64,000 bases of DNA from Niastella soli (GCF_017742245.1 NZ_JAGHKO010000024.1:372001-436000), one strand, 5' to 3'; shown: positions 46,001 through 55,408, counted from the first letter of the stretch. The notes: generated by a model from the letters alone, not told the origin. Translations and numbers: made by a program.

Positions 46001-46997
46001 CGGCCGGATAGACCCCAATGGAAAAACCATAAGGTCACTGGCGCAACAGGCGGGCCCCATGCCACCACAACCTCAACCTCAGCCTCAGCCCCAACCTACA
46101 CCGCAGCCCCCAGGCCCGCAGCCACCTGAGGGTTCATTAGAGGCGGAATTAGCCACCCATCCCAATTGCCTGGCCCGTTATAAGACCGTACAGGCATATA
46201 AGAAAATAAGGGATCAGGTAGCGAGCTGGCAAAAACCCAAACCTATTGCCAATGTAGCCGACTATATAGAAGAAGCCATTCAACAATGGAATGCCAATCC
46301 TGGAGTGCACGGACATTTTAATAAGAACTTCGATGATATTGCAGGTAATAAACAACAGTTTGCTTACCTGAACCTCAAACGCCTGTATGCATTAAAATGT
46401 GTAAACGACCCGGCCGCTTATTTCAAAGCTAATATTGTAACTATTCGTTTTTTCAATAAGACCACCCCGGCACATAAGGACCTGGCAGCCATCCTGAACC
46501 AGGTGGAAACCGCCCTCAGGGCCGCCGGCCAGAATTATACTTTCAATGACGCCTATTCATTTGTTCCCCGTACCATGAATGAAAAGTATGACACGCTTTC
46601 CAACCATGCGCTCGGCAAAGCAATTGATATCAATTACAGGAGCAATCCGCACATTACCAATAAAGACGACTTCAAAGTAATTAATGCGGTTTGTGGAAAC
46701 CTGCTCCCCAATGGTTTCTTAAAAGAATCAGACCCCGATGTATTTCGCAATGCAAGTACATTCTTTCAGCAAACATTCAATGATGCCTGGATCGCGAAAC
46801 AGACAGACCCCGGTTTAATTGCTGCTATCACCAAAAGACGCAAGAACCTGAATGGATATGCCATTATTGGATTTTTAACGCTACCCACCATTCTCATAAA
46901 TGAGCTGAAAAAAGCGGGATTGAGATGGGGCGGCAATTACACCACTGCGAAAGACTTCATGCACTTCGAAATTGTGAAAAGTGATGAATGTCCCTGA
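43065..46997 (+). CDS. Multidomain protein: subtilase, alpha/beta hydrolase-like, peptidoglycan-binding and M15-like domains
   Basis: 1310 residues, no signal peptide. A propeptide-like start (1-90) precedes a subtilase (S8) with D108, H181 (HGTHV) and S504 (GSSMAAPHVSG). From residue 572 (internal Met at 44778) the sequence reads YYTRPARR and becomes a second protein: an alpha/beta-hydrolase-like domain (LLYLHGHK, nucleophile Ser about 799 in AAHSGGG), a peptidoglycan-binding-like domain (about 913-1000, AVGKGGQNNPDDVLLVQTLL), a Pro-rich linker (about 1005-1025), and an M15/VanY-like peptidase (SNHALGKAIDI at about 1180, HFEI near 1300). Likely a secreted or injected cell-wall- and protein-degrading effector. 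Confidence 0.85.
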   Translation: MDPRLKLVLKGDPEELLLLLVRLQKPEVIPPHCKVITQFGDIITCRVYRKYLLEVYNSPYTFSVKAARLIPAPLKEGLDEEGPPLPVVPSRSIKAPYSGKGVFFAAVDWGFDFAHANLRKPDGTTRFLFIWDQNGIYDGNKYGYGCFYTDAEINEALQSDTPYQTLGYHPGRGDLFGAGMHGTHVVDIAAGTPITGEGGIAPDTMFVGVELGSNLVNGSDLALGDSVRLVEGLDCIHSVTKKINIPCVINMSLGSHGDSHTGRSLAELAFDNFLTQNTGYALVQSVGNYYQSDCHIHHTLEPGQTYLMEWNIPRRNRAPNEVEIWYAGSDEYAVKLTAPDGELVAEVTPFEDIQILYRGDPVGYIFQRSKEPNTGLNHIDIILDVTILTGKWIIELKGNKIINGSFHAYCERNDASQAKFSRHQSTPFTTTGSVCNSTNTITVGAYNHRDAQHPVVSFSSSGPTAFGQPKPDLLAPGYKIQAACSAPPSAYTAIDGLTIKSGSSMAAPHVSGAIALLFEKYKPRLLPISLIKELLFAALDPLPLHYTPRDRIRAGNGILNTEALLTDKAFTMNTPYYTRPARRLGELAPEEELVLESESQVECADCENEAAVAFETQEYYDIPETLIEDSPAGLVPPLLDYKNLPPAETIYAGIDLGLRKECCSRDPKTYACTGNLIADVEAKTGIFIPVSFTPTPEIDILLYLHGHKAGYIKGRKDVPIDGYWNKPEFTFRELLNSSGKPFILVAPTLGPFSQPGTLTTDKGFTSFINQVLASLANYSVAYKGKPAPAIKSIILAAHSGGGIRMRAIANLAGKNAYADLITECWGFDCTYSGDDPKVWYEWAAANPGKTLYLYSRKGADTSMIANKIKPLPNIHSLPATTNDHNQVPAIHMQERLTGKSPAPVTPKRPIPGGLKTGALIKGAVGKGGQNNPDDVLLVQTLLNGAGIPIAVTGLTTGNEGDPTVLAIFHYQKRKKLSYDGRIDPNGKTIRSLAQQAGPMPPQPQPQPQPQPTPQPPGPQPPEGSLEAELATHPNCLARYKTVQAYKKIRDQVASWQKPKPIANVADYIEEAIQQWNANPGVHGHFNKNFDDIAGNKQQFAYLNLKRLYALKCVNDPAAYFKANIVTIRFFNKTTPAHKDLAAILNQVETALRAAGQNYTFNDAYSFVPRTMNEKYDTLSNHALGKAIDINYRSNPHITNKDDFKVINAVCGNLLPNGFLKESDPDVFRNASTFFQQTFNDAWIAKQTDPGLIAAITKRRKNLNGYAIIGFLTLPTILINELKKAGLRWGGNYTTAKDFMHFEIVKSDECP

Positions 46998-47041
46998 ACA
47001 CAGTTAGAAACAATGTATCACTTTACTATAAAAACATTTTT

Positions 47042-48721
47042 ATGAGCGCAGCCTATTATACCCGCCCTGTCAGGCGGTCATCTATTACCGATACAGAACC
47101 AGACGAAGGGGTGGGGGAAGAGGAGTCAGTATACCATGCACCTTATTTACACGAAGATTGTGAACAATGCGAAGCGGCCTTGCTCGAAGCCATCAATGAA
47201 GATCAGTGGCAATCGGAGGAGTTGTTACCTGCTTTAAATGAAGCGTATTTTAATCAAATGGAATGTGACCCGTTTAGTATCTATCGCCACTTTCATCCCT
47301 ATTACTCTTTTAATTACTCCCCGTATGAACGGCAGTTTAAACCCATAGCATTGGCGGGCAAACGCCCTGGCACGGACCTGCGCATTGGGGACGTTTTGCT
47401 GATGCGCAGCATTTTATCGAATAACACCAAACAGGCTGTCATCACCGAACCCCGGTTACGCTCCCATTTAGATCTGGGAACAGCAATTGCGCAAAAACCG
47501 GGTTTGTATGCCCGCGTATATGGCAATGTTGGCGGTAATTACAACAGCAACGGCTTTATCCGGGTCCTGGATAATTATAACCGGACACCGGATGATGTGA
47601 TCATTATTCGAAAAATAAATTATGGCGAAGGGGAAGCATATGACGAAAGCGCAGAAGCATTAGCTGAAAGTCCGTCACCAAACCTGAAGTATAGAAAATA
47701 TGGCAAAAGTGGCGGCGGTGGTTATATGTATGCCGGAGACCGCTCCATAAATTATGGTCAGTTAATAGCAGAAAATAACCTCAGTGATTTTGAAGCAAAA
47801 ACGGCCCGGCATTTTCTGGAAACAGAAGGCGGTATCGATTCTATTAACACCTACGACAACCAGGTGGTCACCTGGGGTTTTGGTTTTGCCGGTAAATCGG
47901 GCAATCTTATGATTGCCTTGTATCATTTATTTTCGTCCAATGAAGCGGCCCGGAAAGAGTTCAACAGCAATGGCATTTTTCTCACCTCCGAAAAGAAAGG
48001 GGATCTGTCCATTACCGCCGACGGACAAACGTATACCGGTGACGATGCCCTGAAGTTCTGGAAATTGAGCGAGCCCTTCCTGAACATTCTGATCCAGCTT
48101 AGCCAGAAATACGCAAAAGATGTTTTCAATGCGCAATGGCAAACCTTTAAACGAATTCACCGGCAGGTATTTACAGCCTTTGACGACCCTTCTTTCCTGG
48201 CCAATATTACTGATGAGGTAGAACGCAACAAAGCAAAGGCGGCAGTGCTTCATGCTCACCATCATTATCCCGCCTTTAATCCCCCTGCAGCCTATCGCAA
48301 TGCATCGTCGTTTGAAGAGGTATTGACTATTTATGTAACGCGGTCCTCCAGATATGGCAGCGTACAGGGCACCGCCAACCACTGGCGGACCAGCCTTAAC
48401 AAAATATTTTCAGGCAGTGCGCCGGCGCCTGGGCCTACACCGCCTACACCTACACCCACGCCTCCTGATCCGGCTACGATGTCTTTGCGCGGTTCAGTAG
48501 GCAGGGGCGGTCAAAACAATGTAGAAGATGTACTGAAAGTGCAATCCCTGTTGATCGCCGCCGGCATCCCCATTCTTGTGACCGGGTTTATTCAGGACAA
48601 CGAGGGCGACGTTACCATCCTGGCCATTTATCATTATCAGGCCAAAAAGAAATTAAAGTCGTATGATGGCCGCATCGACCCTAACGGCAGCACCATTAAA
48701 GCGCTGATGCGGGGATCGTGA
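47042..48721 (+). CDS. Lysozyme-like plus peptidoglycan-binding protein
   Basis: 559 residues from ATG 47042, because MSAAYYTRPVRR matches the internal start of the previous protein; the longer frame from 46988 would overlap its stop. No signal peptide. After an acidic N-terminus, residues about 190-400 contain FLETEGGIDSINTYDN and VVTWGFGFAG, resembling a lysozyme-like fold around a Glu, though I cannot name the family. A Pro-rich linker (about 462-478) leads to a C-terminal peptidoglycan-binding-like domain (SVGRGGQNNVEDVLKVQSLL) that is closely similar to that of the previous protein. Probably exported together with it. Confidence 0.75.
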   Translation: MSAAYYTRPVRRSSITDTEPDEGVGEEESVYHAPYLHEDCEQCEAALLEAINEDQWQSEELLPALNEAYFNQMECDPFSIYRHFHPYYSFNYSPYERQFKPIALAGKRPGTDLRIGDVLLMRSILSNNTKQAVITEPRLRSHLDLGTAIAQKPGLYARVYGNVGGNYNSNGFIRVLDNYNRTPDDVIIIRKINYGEGEAYDESAEALAESPSPNLKYRKYGKSGGGGYMYAGDRSINYGQLIAENNLSDFEAKTARHFLETEGGIDSINTYDNQVVTWGFGFAGKSGNLMIALYHLFSSNEAARKEFNSNGIFLTSEKKGDLSITADGQTYTGDDALKFWKLSEPFLNILIQLSQKYAKDVFNAQWQTFKRIHRQVFTAFDDPSFLANITDEVERNKAKAAVLHAHHHYPAFNPPAAYRNASSFEEVLTIYVTRSSRYGSVQGTANHWRTSLNKIFSGSAPAPGPTPPTPTPTPPDPATMSLRGSVGRGGQNNVEDVLKVQSLLIAAGIPILVTGFIQDNEGDVTILAIYHYQAKKKLKSYDGRIDPNGSTIKALMRGS

Positions 48722-49081
48722 AGCGGCAATGGGGAATGGGCAATGGGGAATCGGCAGTCGGCAATCGGCAATTGGCAATAGGGAATAGGAAATAGGCACA
48801 CGCTTCACGTTTCACGATTTAGCGACACGCGCAGCGTGGAGCATCCTACTGTATTCTATTGCCGATTGCCGACTGCCGATTCACGAAGCGAAACTCGAAT
48901 GTCGCGAACCCTTTCACGTTTCACGATTTAACCGCGACATGCGCAGCATGGAGCGCATTACGTATTTCATTGCCGATTACCTACTCCCGAAGGAACAAGA
49001 GTCCTTTTCACGTTTGCCGTCTGCCGTTTGCCGTCTGCCGTTTGCCGTCTGCCGTTTGCCGTCTGCCGTTTGCCGTTTCAC
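48722..49081. repeat. Repeat-rich gap with 7-bp array (right side of accessory island)
   Basis: The 360-base gap after the lysozyme-like gene holds no gene. It starts with purine-rich near-repeats (GGCAATGGGGAAT, 48724-48790), continues with two copies of CACGTTTCACGATTTA (48807-48822 and 48915-48930), and ends in about ten 7-bp units CCGTCTG/CCGTTTG (49011-49078), matching the shorter array at 37580-37622 in the same direction. The SusD stop codon follows at 49083. Confidence 0.8.
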
Positions 49082-49082
49082 G

Positions 49083-50792
49083 CTATTGATACCCATCATT
49101 CTGCTTCAATACCGCACCGGTATTCTGGGTAATTTCGGTAGTAGGTATGGGCCACAAATTGTGATACGTTTCAATGGACTGTCCCGATTTAGGATTGTAT
49201 CGTTTGTCGCGATCGTATAACAAACCCAAACGGGTAAGCGTAACAGCCCTGAACTCTTCTAAATACAGTTCCCGCAGCCGTTCGTCCAGAATATAATCCA
49301 GATTTATTTCTGTAACCGTGGCCGGCGTAGCACTGGCCCGGTTCCGCAGAACGTTTATATCATCAGCAGCCTTTTGCTGTTGCGACTTTCCCAAATAAGC
49401 TTCCGCCCTGAGTAAGTAAGTTTCTGCCAGGCGGGCCATATATTTTTGCATAAACAGCCTGGTTGCGCCATTAAGCAGGATGCCACCAAAAGGGTTGGTC
49501 GTGTTGGTTTGCATGGCCGGACCTGCTGCTGCAACAAAGTCTCCGGCAGAAGGAGATGCCTTCCTGATTATGGGATAAAAATTACGGATGGTATCCCTGA
49601 AATCCGCTGCCAGTGTTTTTGCCTTATACCCATCTTTCACATACCATTTACCATAATCGGGTGAGGTAGAAGCCACTCCCGAAATACGAATGTCCCTTAC
49701 TATATTATAAGCTGAATTACGGATATCGCCGGGCGTCCATATTTCATAGAGAAAGTGCGAAGTGGGCCGGATCCAGCCAATACCGTTGGAAGAAATGCTA
49801 TCTACAAAGCTTCCGTTATACATAACATTTTTCTTGATATTGGTCCCTGTTTCCACATAACGTAAACTGTTAAAACCGGGAATTATGGCCCATGCGGTTT
49901 GATCACCTACAGCAGCCGGGTTGTTCAGGGCTGTTTGAATTACCAGCAATCCTTCGTGGTTACCCGTACTGTAATTTTGATTGTTAAACTCAAATAGGTC
50001 ACGATACACATCGCCTGGTGTAGTGGCCCTTCTGCCAAAACGGTTGGTCATCAAAGACACCCCGGAATAACTGATCACACTGGAAGCGCTGGCAATAGCG
50101 CCGTCATAATCTTTTAAAGAGATCAGTACTTCGGTCAGGATGTGTTGCGCGATCTGTTTATTTACAGTTCCATCGCTTACTTCATTGATGTTCTTTAATA
50201 AGCCAATAGCCTGCTGCAGGTCCTTTTTGCATTGCTGATATACTTCATCTCTTGATGACCGTTCATAATCATACCGGGGCTCTGTCAATTCGTTCAGCTC
50301 TACAGGTACTCCGCCATATAAGTTCGCCAGGACATTGTATGAATAAGCCCTGAAAAACAATGCCTGCCCAAGAAAGCTGTTTTTGTCGGCATCAGAAAGC
50401 TGCGCAGCGTTGGGCACCCGGGCGATGACCAGATTGGCATTGGTGATGACCTTATAATACGCAGTCCAGATATTTTGAGGGATCAGGTAGCTTGGTACCA
50501 TGGTAGCTTTATAGGCATTTAATTTTGCAGCAGGATCATAGTCTGTTGCATTAAAGGCAAAATCAGTGGCATAGTACAAGCCAAAATAAGTATCGAGGTT
50601 GATATTTCCCATATAAATATTCCTGACACCATTATAAACATTATTGATGGCCTGCTGGAACTGGGCAGCCGTTTGCAGGGAGTTATCCGGTGTGTAGATC
50701 GATAATGGCTCTTCGTCCAAAAAACTCTTCTTACAGGAGAACAGCACCGATCCAATTGAAAGAAGATATATGCTTACAATTACTTTTTTCAT
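49083..50792 (-). CDS. SusD/RagB-family outer-membrane nutrient-binding lipoprotein
   Basis: 569 residues with lipobox (SVLFSC then KKSFLDEEP). TPR-like N-terminal part (DNSLQTAAQFQQAINNVYNGVRNI) and a C-terminal SusD-like region with RLAETYLLRAEAYLGKSQQQKAADDINVLRNRA. SusD proteins lie over the SusC transporter and capture glycans or peptides at the cell surface. It follows SusC in the same direction with a 41-base gap. Its 3' end lies next to the repeat array, and no enzyme gene follows. Confidence 0.93.
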   Translation of the reverse strand: MKKVIVSIYLLSIGSVLFSCKKSFLDEEPLSIYTPDNSLQTAAQFQQAINNVYNGVRNIYMGNINLDTYFGLYYATDFAFNATDYDPAAKLNAYKATMVPSYLIPQNIWTAYYKVITNANLVIARVPNAAQLSDADKNSFLGQALFFRAYSYNVLANLYGGVPVELNELTEPRYDYERSSRDEVYQQCKKDLQQAIGLLKNINEVSDGTVNKQIAQHILTEVLISLKDYDGAIASASSVISYSGVSLMTNRFGRRATTPGDVYRDLFEFNNQNYSTGNHEGLLVIQTALNNPAAVGDQTAWAIIPGFNSLRYVETGTNIKKNVMYNGSFVDSISSNGIGWIRPTSHFLYEIWTPGDIRNSAYNIVRDIRISGVASTSPDYGKWYVKDGYKAKTLAADFRDTIRNFYPIIRKASPSAGDFVAAAGPAMQTNTTNPFGGILLNGATRLFMQKYMARLAETYLLRAEAYLGKSQQQKAADDINVLRNRASATPATVTEINLDYILDERLRELYLEEFRAVTLTRLGLLYDRDKRYNPKSGQSIETYHNLWPIPTTEITQNTGAVLKQNDGYQ

Positions 50793-50833
50793 GTCTTACA
50801 ATTTTTTAGTTAACCGTGCCACGGTTATCACCC

Positions 50834-53800
50834 TTACAGTGATAAGTTTATTCCAAGGGAGTAGTTCTTCATAACCGGGTATCCGTTGGGGTCTAAGCCC
50901 AATCCGCCGGGAATTCTTTGCCCAAGCGATGTCCTTTGACTGGCGGCCGGATTGGCTTCGGGGTCCCAGCCATCCCATTTGGTAATGGTCAGCAGGTTTT
51001 GCGCATTTACATAAACACTTAATCCTTTTATTCCTTTTATCCGCCGCAAAAAAGCATCAGGAACACTATAAGTAAGCGTTACATCCTGCAGGCGTACAAA
51101 ACTTCTTGACATATAAGGCCAGAAATTCTCACCCAGCGTAGCCACATAGGCAGCAATGCTTCTGTAGGCAGCATTCGGATTATTGGGCGTCCAGTAATCG
51201 AATACAAAGCCATTGTTGTTCCTGATATTATCGGGGTTTTGCAACATAGCGCCCGGTTTGCCCAGGTACCCGTTCTTTCCGCCCTGGACAGAATTGATAA
51301 AGAACTTTAATTGAATATTTTTATACGTAAAACTGTTTGAGATGCCCAAACTGTATGAGGGGTCCAGTTTTCCTATGATCTGTTTGTCGTCGGTGGTGAT
51401 CAGGTTGTCTTTTTTTACATCTTCAATTTTGTATTGTCCGGGCTTAAAACCCTGTGCAGCCAGGGTAGAAGGGATATCATCACCAATCTGGTACATACCC
51501 GTGATCTTATAATCATACACTACCCCATAAGGCTGACCGATAAAGAAGCTCAGGATGGGATCAGCACCATTGAGCAGGTCTTTGCCGGTACCATCTATAT
51601 CGACTACTTTATTTCTGTTCCTGAAAAAATTAAGCGTTATATCCCATTTGAAATCTTTCGTAGCCACCGGAACGGCGGTAACATTTAGTTCCTGGCCGCT
51701 GTTTTGAATCTTACCGATGTTGATCAGGTAAGAAGAAAACCCGGTCACGGTAGGAGTGGCCCTGGCGTTTAACAGGTTCTTTGATTGGGAGAAATAGACA
51801 TCCAATGAGCCGGAAAGCCGGTTATTAAAGAAGGAGAAGTCCAGACCGGCATTGGTTGAGTTGGTGGTCTCCCATTTTAAATTAGGGTTGGGCTGCTGCG
51901 ACAGATAAGAACCCAGCTGTGCATTCCCCGAGGAGCCATATAAATAGCCATTCCCCAGGCCAACACTCATCTGAGAAAGGGTTTGATACCTGCCTACCGT
52001 TCTGTTACCGGTAGACCCATAGGACACCCGCAATTTAAGATCATTTAACCAGGAAAGGGATTGCACAAAATCTTCTTTGGTTATGCGCCAGGCCAGGGCA
52101 AGGGAAGGGAATACAGCCGTTTTGTTCTTGCTCGAAAAACCGGAGAACCCATCTCGTCGCACCGTACCGGTGATAATATATTTTCCATTGTATGAGTAGG
52201 AAGCCCGCGCCATTTGATAAAGCGCCTGTTCTTTCCAGGGTAGAATGGAAAGATCGTTCGATACAGTAAGGCGCGACGCATCGCCAACATCCAGCCGGTT
52301 ATAAGATAACGCACCATTGAGGATCCCTGCCGCTGAATCCTTGGAACCTTCGTGTTTGTTTACTTCAGCCCCATATAGCAACGTAACATCCACGCCATGC
52401 AAACCAAATTCTCTTTTATAAGTCAGGATATTATCGATTGTCAGAAAATAATCAGTCATGTTTGTTCTATAGGCGGTAGCCTCAACAGTAGGCTGATTGT
52501 AATTAAATCTGTTATAGTAAATGTAATTGTTCCCGAAGTTTACGCGGTAGTTCAGGCCTTTCACATGGGGAATGTCAACACTGGCATACACATTACCTAT
52601 AAAATTGAGGTTCCTGTCCTTATCCTGCGATCTTTTTAAGATCTCTATAGCGGTTGGCGTGGTGGTTGTTGGATAAAACGTCAGCATCTGGCCCGTTGCA
52701 GGATCGAAAGGCAGGGTATAAGGCTTTAAGTACATAATATCGGAAAAAGTGGGCGATACCCCACTATAATCATTAATGGATACACCCGTTTGGGCACCAA
52801 CAGTCAGCCAGTCTAACACCTTTGTATCAATGTTAAGTCGAATGCTGTGTCTTCTGTAGTTATCATTTAAGATCAGGTTCTTTTGATCGAAATAGCCATA
52901 ACCAAAATAGAATTTGGTCTTCTTTGACCGGCCACTGACACCAATAGAATGATTCTGGATGCGGGGGCTTGAATTGGTAAGCAAACTCCACCAGTCGGCC
53001 GTATAACCATTTTTATAATTGCTGGCTTCTACCGCGGCCAGCTTGGTACTGGGGTCCCAGTTAGGGTTCATTTTGGTGGGATCGCTTGGGTCCCGGCTTT
53101 CAGACAAATACCAATCGCCCAGCTTTTGGATATACTGGTCACCGGTCATGGGCTTCATTTCCTTTTTGGTCATTTCCTGAATGGAATAAGAACCGGTATA
53201 ATCAACCGAGATCTTATCCAACCCGCTGGCGCCGCTTTTTGTAGTTATAAGCACCACCCCGTTTGAGGCCTGAGAACCATATACCGCAGCAGCGCTGGCA
53301 TCTTTAAGCAGGTCGATGCTAAGAATGTCTGCCGGGTTTATTGAAGTGATGGAGCCCCTGTATATTAAACCATCCAGCACAATGAGGGGTGCTGTAGTAC
53401 CGGAAATGGAGTTCCTGCCACGTACCATCAGCGTTGGGTCGCTGCCCGCTGTGGTTGTTTGCCCAACAGTAAGCCCCGGCACCGTTCCTCTTAAAGCCGA
53501 CATTACGTTTGAGTTGGGTGACTGTTTTTGCACCTGCAGGTTGGCCTTCACCACGGCCCCTGTAACATCCTGCCGTTTCCTGGTGCCATACCCAACCACT
53601 ACCACATCTCCTAAAACCGCATCACTGAGTTTTAAGGTTACGGCAACCTGGGTTTGACTGGCAATGGTTATGTCCACCGGTTCAAAATTTATGGCGGAGA
53701 TCTCGAGCACTTCACCTTCCGCTACCTCAATGGAAAAGTTGCCATCATTGTCGGTACTGGTACCCCTGCTCGTATTTTTTACTTTTATGGAAGCCCCGAT

Positions 53801-54235
53801 AACAGGCGCACCATTCTCGCCACGCACCACACCGGTCACTCTTTTATACTTTGCATTGGCAATAAATGGTTGATTGGAAAGTGAGACAACAACCTTGTAA
53901 TTGGGGATCAGTCTCCAGTTAAGATGGGTGCCATTGAACAGCGTAGATAGCGTTTGGTTGATCCCCGCATTGTCAAGATCAATTGTAAATCGTTGATTGG
54001 TTGGCAGGTCATCGCTGCTATAAAAAAACCTGAATTTGGTTTGACCTTCAATTTTCTTAAAGATCTCCTGCATACTTCCATTAACCACTTTCAGGTTAAT
54101 GGTCTCCTGCGCATGGTTTTTAGCCGACACCTGTAAAGCAAGAAAAACAAATACCGTGGATAGTCTCATAAACAGTTTGGTTTTCCGTAAGCATAAAAAG
54201 GCCCTTACAGAAAAAAAGCAATCGCTAATTTTCAT
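50834..54235 (-). CDS. SusC/RagA-family TonB-dependent outer-membrane transporter
   Basis: 1133 residues. Residues 1-42 are a signal peptide. The STN (secretin/TonB short N-terminal) domain is at about 46-118, which signals to FecR. A carboxypeptidase-like beta domain follows (about 133-205; GENGAPVIGASIKVKNTSRG), then the plug domain (VVVGYGTRKRQDVTGAV at about 212) and a C-terminal barrel ending in LGINLSL. The STN domain ties it to the FecR/ECF genes upstream: substrate import triggers the sigma factor. Probable substrate is a glycan or peptide; unknown. Confidence 0.95.
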   Translation of the reverse strand: MKISDCFFSVRAFLCLRKTKLFMRLSTVFVFLALQVSAKNHAQETINLKVVNGSMQEIFKKIEGQTKFRFFYSSDDLPTNQRFTIDLDNAGINQTLSTLFNGTHLNWRLIPNYKVVVSLSNQPFIANAKYKRVTGVVRGENGAPVIGASIKVKNTSRGTSTDNDGNFSIEVAEGEVLEISAINFEPVDITIASQTQVAVTLKLSDAVLGDVVVVGYGTRKRQDVTGAVVKANLQVQKQSPNSNVMSALRGTVPGLTVGQTTTAGSDPTLMVRGRNSISGTTAPLIVLDGLIYRGSITSINPADILSIDLLKDASAAAVYGSQASNGVVLITTKSGASGLDKISVDYTGSYSIQEMTKKEMKPMTGDQYIQKLGDWYLSESRDPSDPTKMNPNWDPSTKLAAVEASNYKNGYTADWWSLLTNSSPRIQNHSIGVSGRSKKTKFYFGYGYFDQKNLILNDNYRRHSIRLNIDTKVLDWLTVGAQTGVSINDYSGVSPTFSDIMYLKPYTLPFDPATGQMLTFYPTTTTPTAIEILKRSQDKDRNLNFIGNVYASVDIPHVKGLNYRVNFGNNYIYYNRFNYNQPTVEATAYRTNMTDYFLTIDNILTYKREFGLHGVDVTLLYGAEVNKHEGSKDSAAGILNGALSYNRLDVGDASRLTVSNDLSILPWKEQALYQMARASYSYNGKYIITGTVRRDGFSGFSSKNKTAVFPSLALAWRITKEDFVQSLSWLNDLKLRVSYGSTGNRTVGRYQTLSQMSVGLGNGYLYGSSGNAQLGSYLSQQPNPNLKWETTNSTNAGLDFSFFNNRLSGSLDVYFSQSKNLLNARATPTVTGFSSYLINIGKIQNSGQELNVTAVPVATKDFKWDITLNFFRNRNKVVDIDGTGKDLLNGADPILSFFIGQPYGVVYDYKITGMYQIGDDIPSTLAAQGFKPGQYKIEDVKKDNLITTDDKQIIGKLDPSYSLGISNSFTYKNIQLKFFINSVQGGKNGYLGKPGAMLQNPDNIRNNNGFVFDYWTPNNPNAAYRSIAAYVATLGENFWPYMSRSFVRLQDVTLTYSVPDAFLRRIKGIKGLSVYVNAQNLLTITKWDGWDPEANPAASQRTSLGQRIPGGLGLDPNGYPVMKNYSLGINLSL

Positions 54236-54358
54236 AATTTTGGTTGGTTTTAAAAGACTAAGATTTCGTTTGAAACTAGAGTGGGGGATGTGGCGACATC
54301 CCTCACTTTCTTTTATAATATGTATATAACCTGTTACCTCATAGGCGCATGGTTTGTT

Positions 54359-55408
54359 TTAATAAATAGTGATCTGTTTATTGTTAAGGGTATATTGAAA
54401 AGGCTTGATCATTTGTAAGATCTTCAGGATCTCCTCTACGTTAGCCTCATCATAAACACCGGTATACTTATACCCGCTTACTTCCTTATTTTTAAAAACA
54501 ATACTTACATCAAACTGACGCTCCAGGTCCAGAGCTATTTCAGAAAATGGTTTGTCATAAAAAGCCATCTTGTCGTTCAGCCACGAGGTCTCTACGATCA
54601 CACTATCCTGTAGTTTTATCCTGGTGAGCTCCACTTTTTTATTGGCGGAGTCAGGTAGGATGGCCGACTCACCCGCTGCATTTTTCTTTACGATGATCTT
54701 ATCAGACGGCTTCAATAAAATTTTATGCCCGGCATCGGAGTGTACCGTCAGTTCAATACTACCCGTCAGTAACGCAGCTTCCATTTTGCGTTCATTTGAA
54801 TAGTTGCGAACATTGAATTGGGTGCCTAATACTTTAATATCCGCCTCCTCAGTATGAACAATAAAAGGAACGCTGGCATTATGTGTTACTTCAAAATAAG
54901 CTTCCCCGGTCAGGAATACCTCTCTGGTTGTTTTACCAAACCCCTCCCCATAACTAACCTTGCTTTTTGCGTTCAGGCGTACCACAGAACCATCGGGTAA
55001 GGTCATGGTAGACCTTGAATCCCGGCCTGTGGCCACTATCGTCTGTTTATTATCCGCTACCCGTTTATCCTTATTTAATAAAAGCCATGTTAGCCCCAGC
55101 ACAACGATAGCAGCCGCAGCCACCACCAGGCGTTTCAAAGAAAAATACCCCCCGGACAGCCGGATCACTTTATTCGTTTCTTCCTGTGAAGGCGCCGGGA
55201 ACATTTTCTCCCGATGTGCTGTATAGGCGGTTTCAATGTCTACGGCCGACAGGTCGGCCGAATGCTTTTCTATTTGATTATAGAACAATTGCAGCTCCGG
55301 ATGACGCAGCAGGATGTTCTCCAGCTCTTCCAGTTCAGCCGGCTTACATTCCCCGGCCAGTTTGCGGCCGAGTAGATCATAAAACCTGGTTTCTACAGAT
55401 GGGTGCAT
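54359..55408 (-). CDS. FecR-family anti-sigma factor
   Basis: 349 residues. The N-terminal anti-sigma part (LENILLRHPELQLFYNQ) leads to a membrane helix (LVVAAAAIVVLGLTWLLL), a FecR domain (GRDSRSTMTLPDGSVVRLNAKSKVSYGEGF...VFLTGEAYFEV) and a C-terminal DUF4974-type domain (YDKPFSEIALDLERQFDVSIVF...SGYKYTGVYDEANVEEIL). It transmits the SusC STN signal to the ECF sigma factor encoded next. Gaps are 54 bases to the sigma gene and 123 to SusC. Confidence 0.93.
   Translation of the reverse strand: MHPSVETRFYDLLGRKLAGECKPAELEELENILLRHPELQLFYNQIEKHSADLSAVDIETAYTAHREKMFPAPSQEETNKVIRLSGGYFSLKRLVVAAAAIVVLGLTWLLLNKDKRVADNKQTIVATGRDSRSTMTLPDGSVVRLNAKSKVSYGEGFGKTTREVFLTGEAYFEVTHNASVPFIVHTEEADIKVLGTQFNVRNYSNERKMEAALLTGSIELTVHSDAGHKILLKPSDKIIVKKNAAGESAILPDSANKKVELTRIKLQDSVIVETSWLNDKMAFYDKPFSEIALDLERQFDVSIVFKNKEVSGYKYTGVYDEANVEEILKILQMIKPFQYTLNNKQITIY

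Noticed and set aside
46988-47041. Upstream start for the lysozyme-like gene
   Set aside because: It overlaps the previous stop, and the ATG at 47042 gives the YYTRP start shared with the relic in the fused gene.
39643-48721. Type VI secretion or contractile injection system
   Set aside because: No sheath, tube, baseplate or AAA+ unfoldase gene in the island; only cargo-like hydrolases and small proteins.
49011-49078. CRISPR array
   Set aside because: 7-bp units without spacers.
48859-49220. Open frames with repeated CRLPFAV-like peptide
   Set aside because: They are translations of the 7-bp array and overlap the SusD gene end; no start or composition support.
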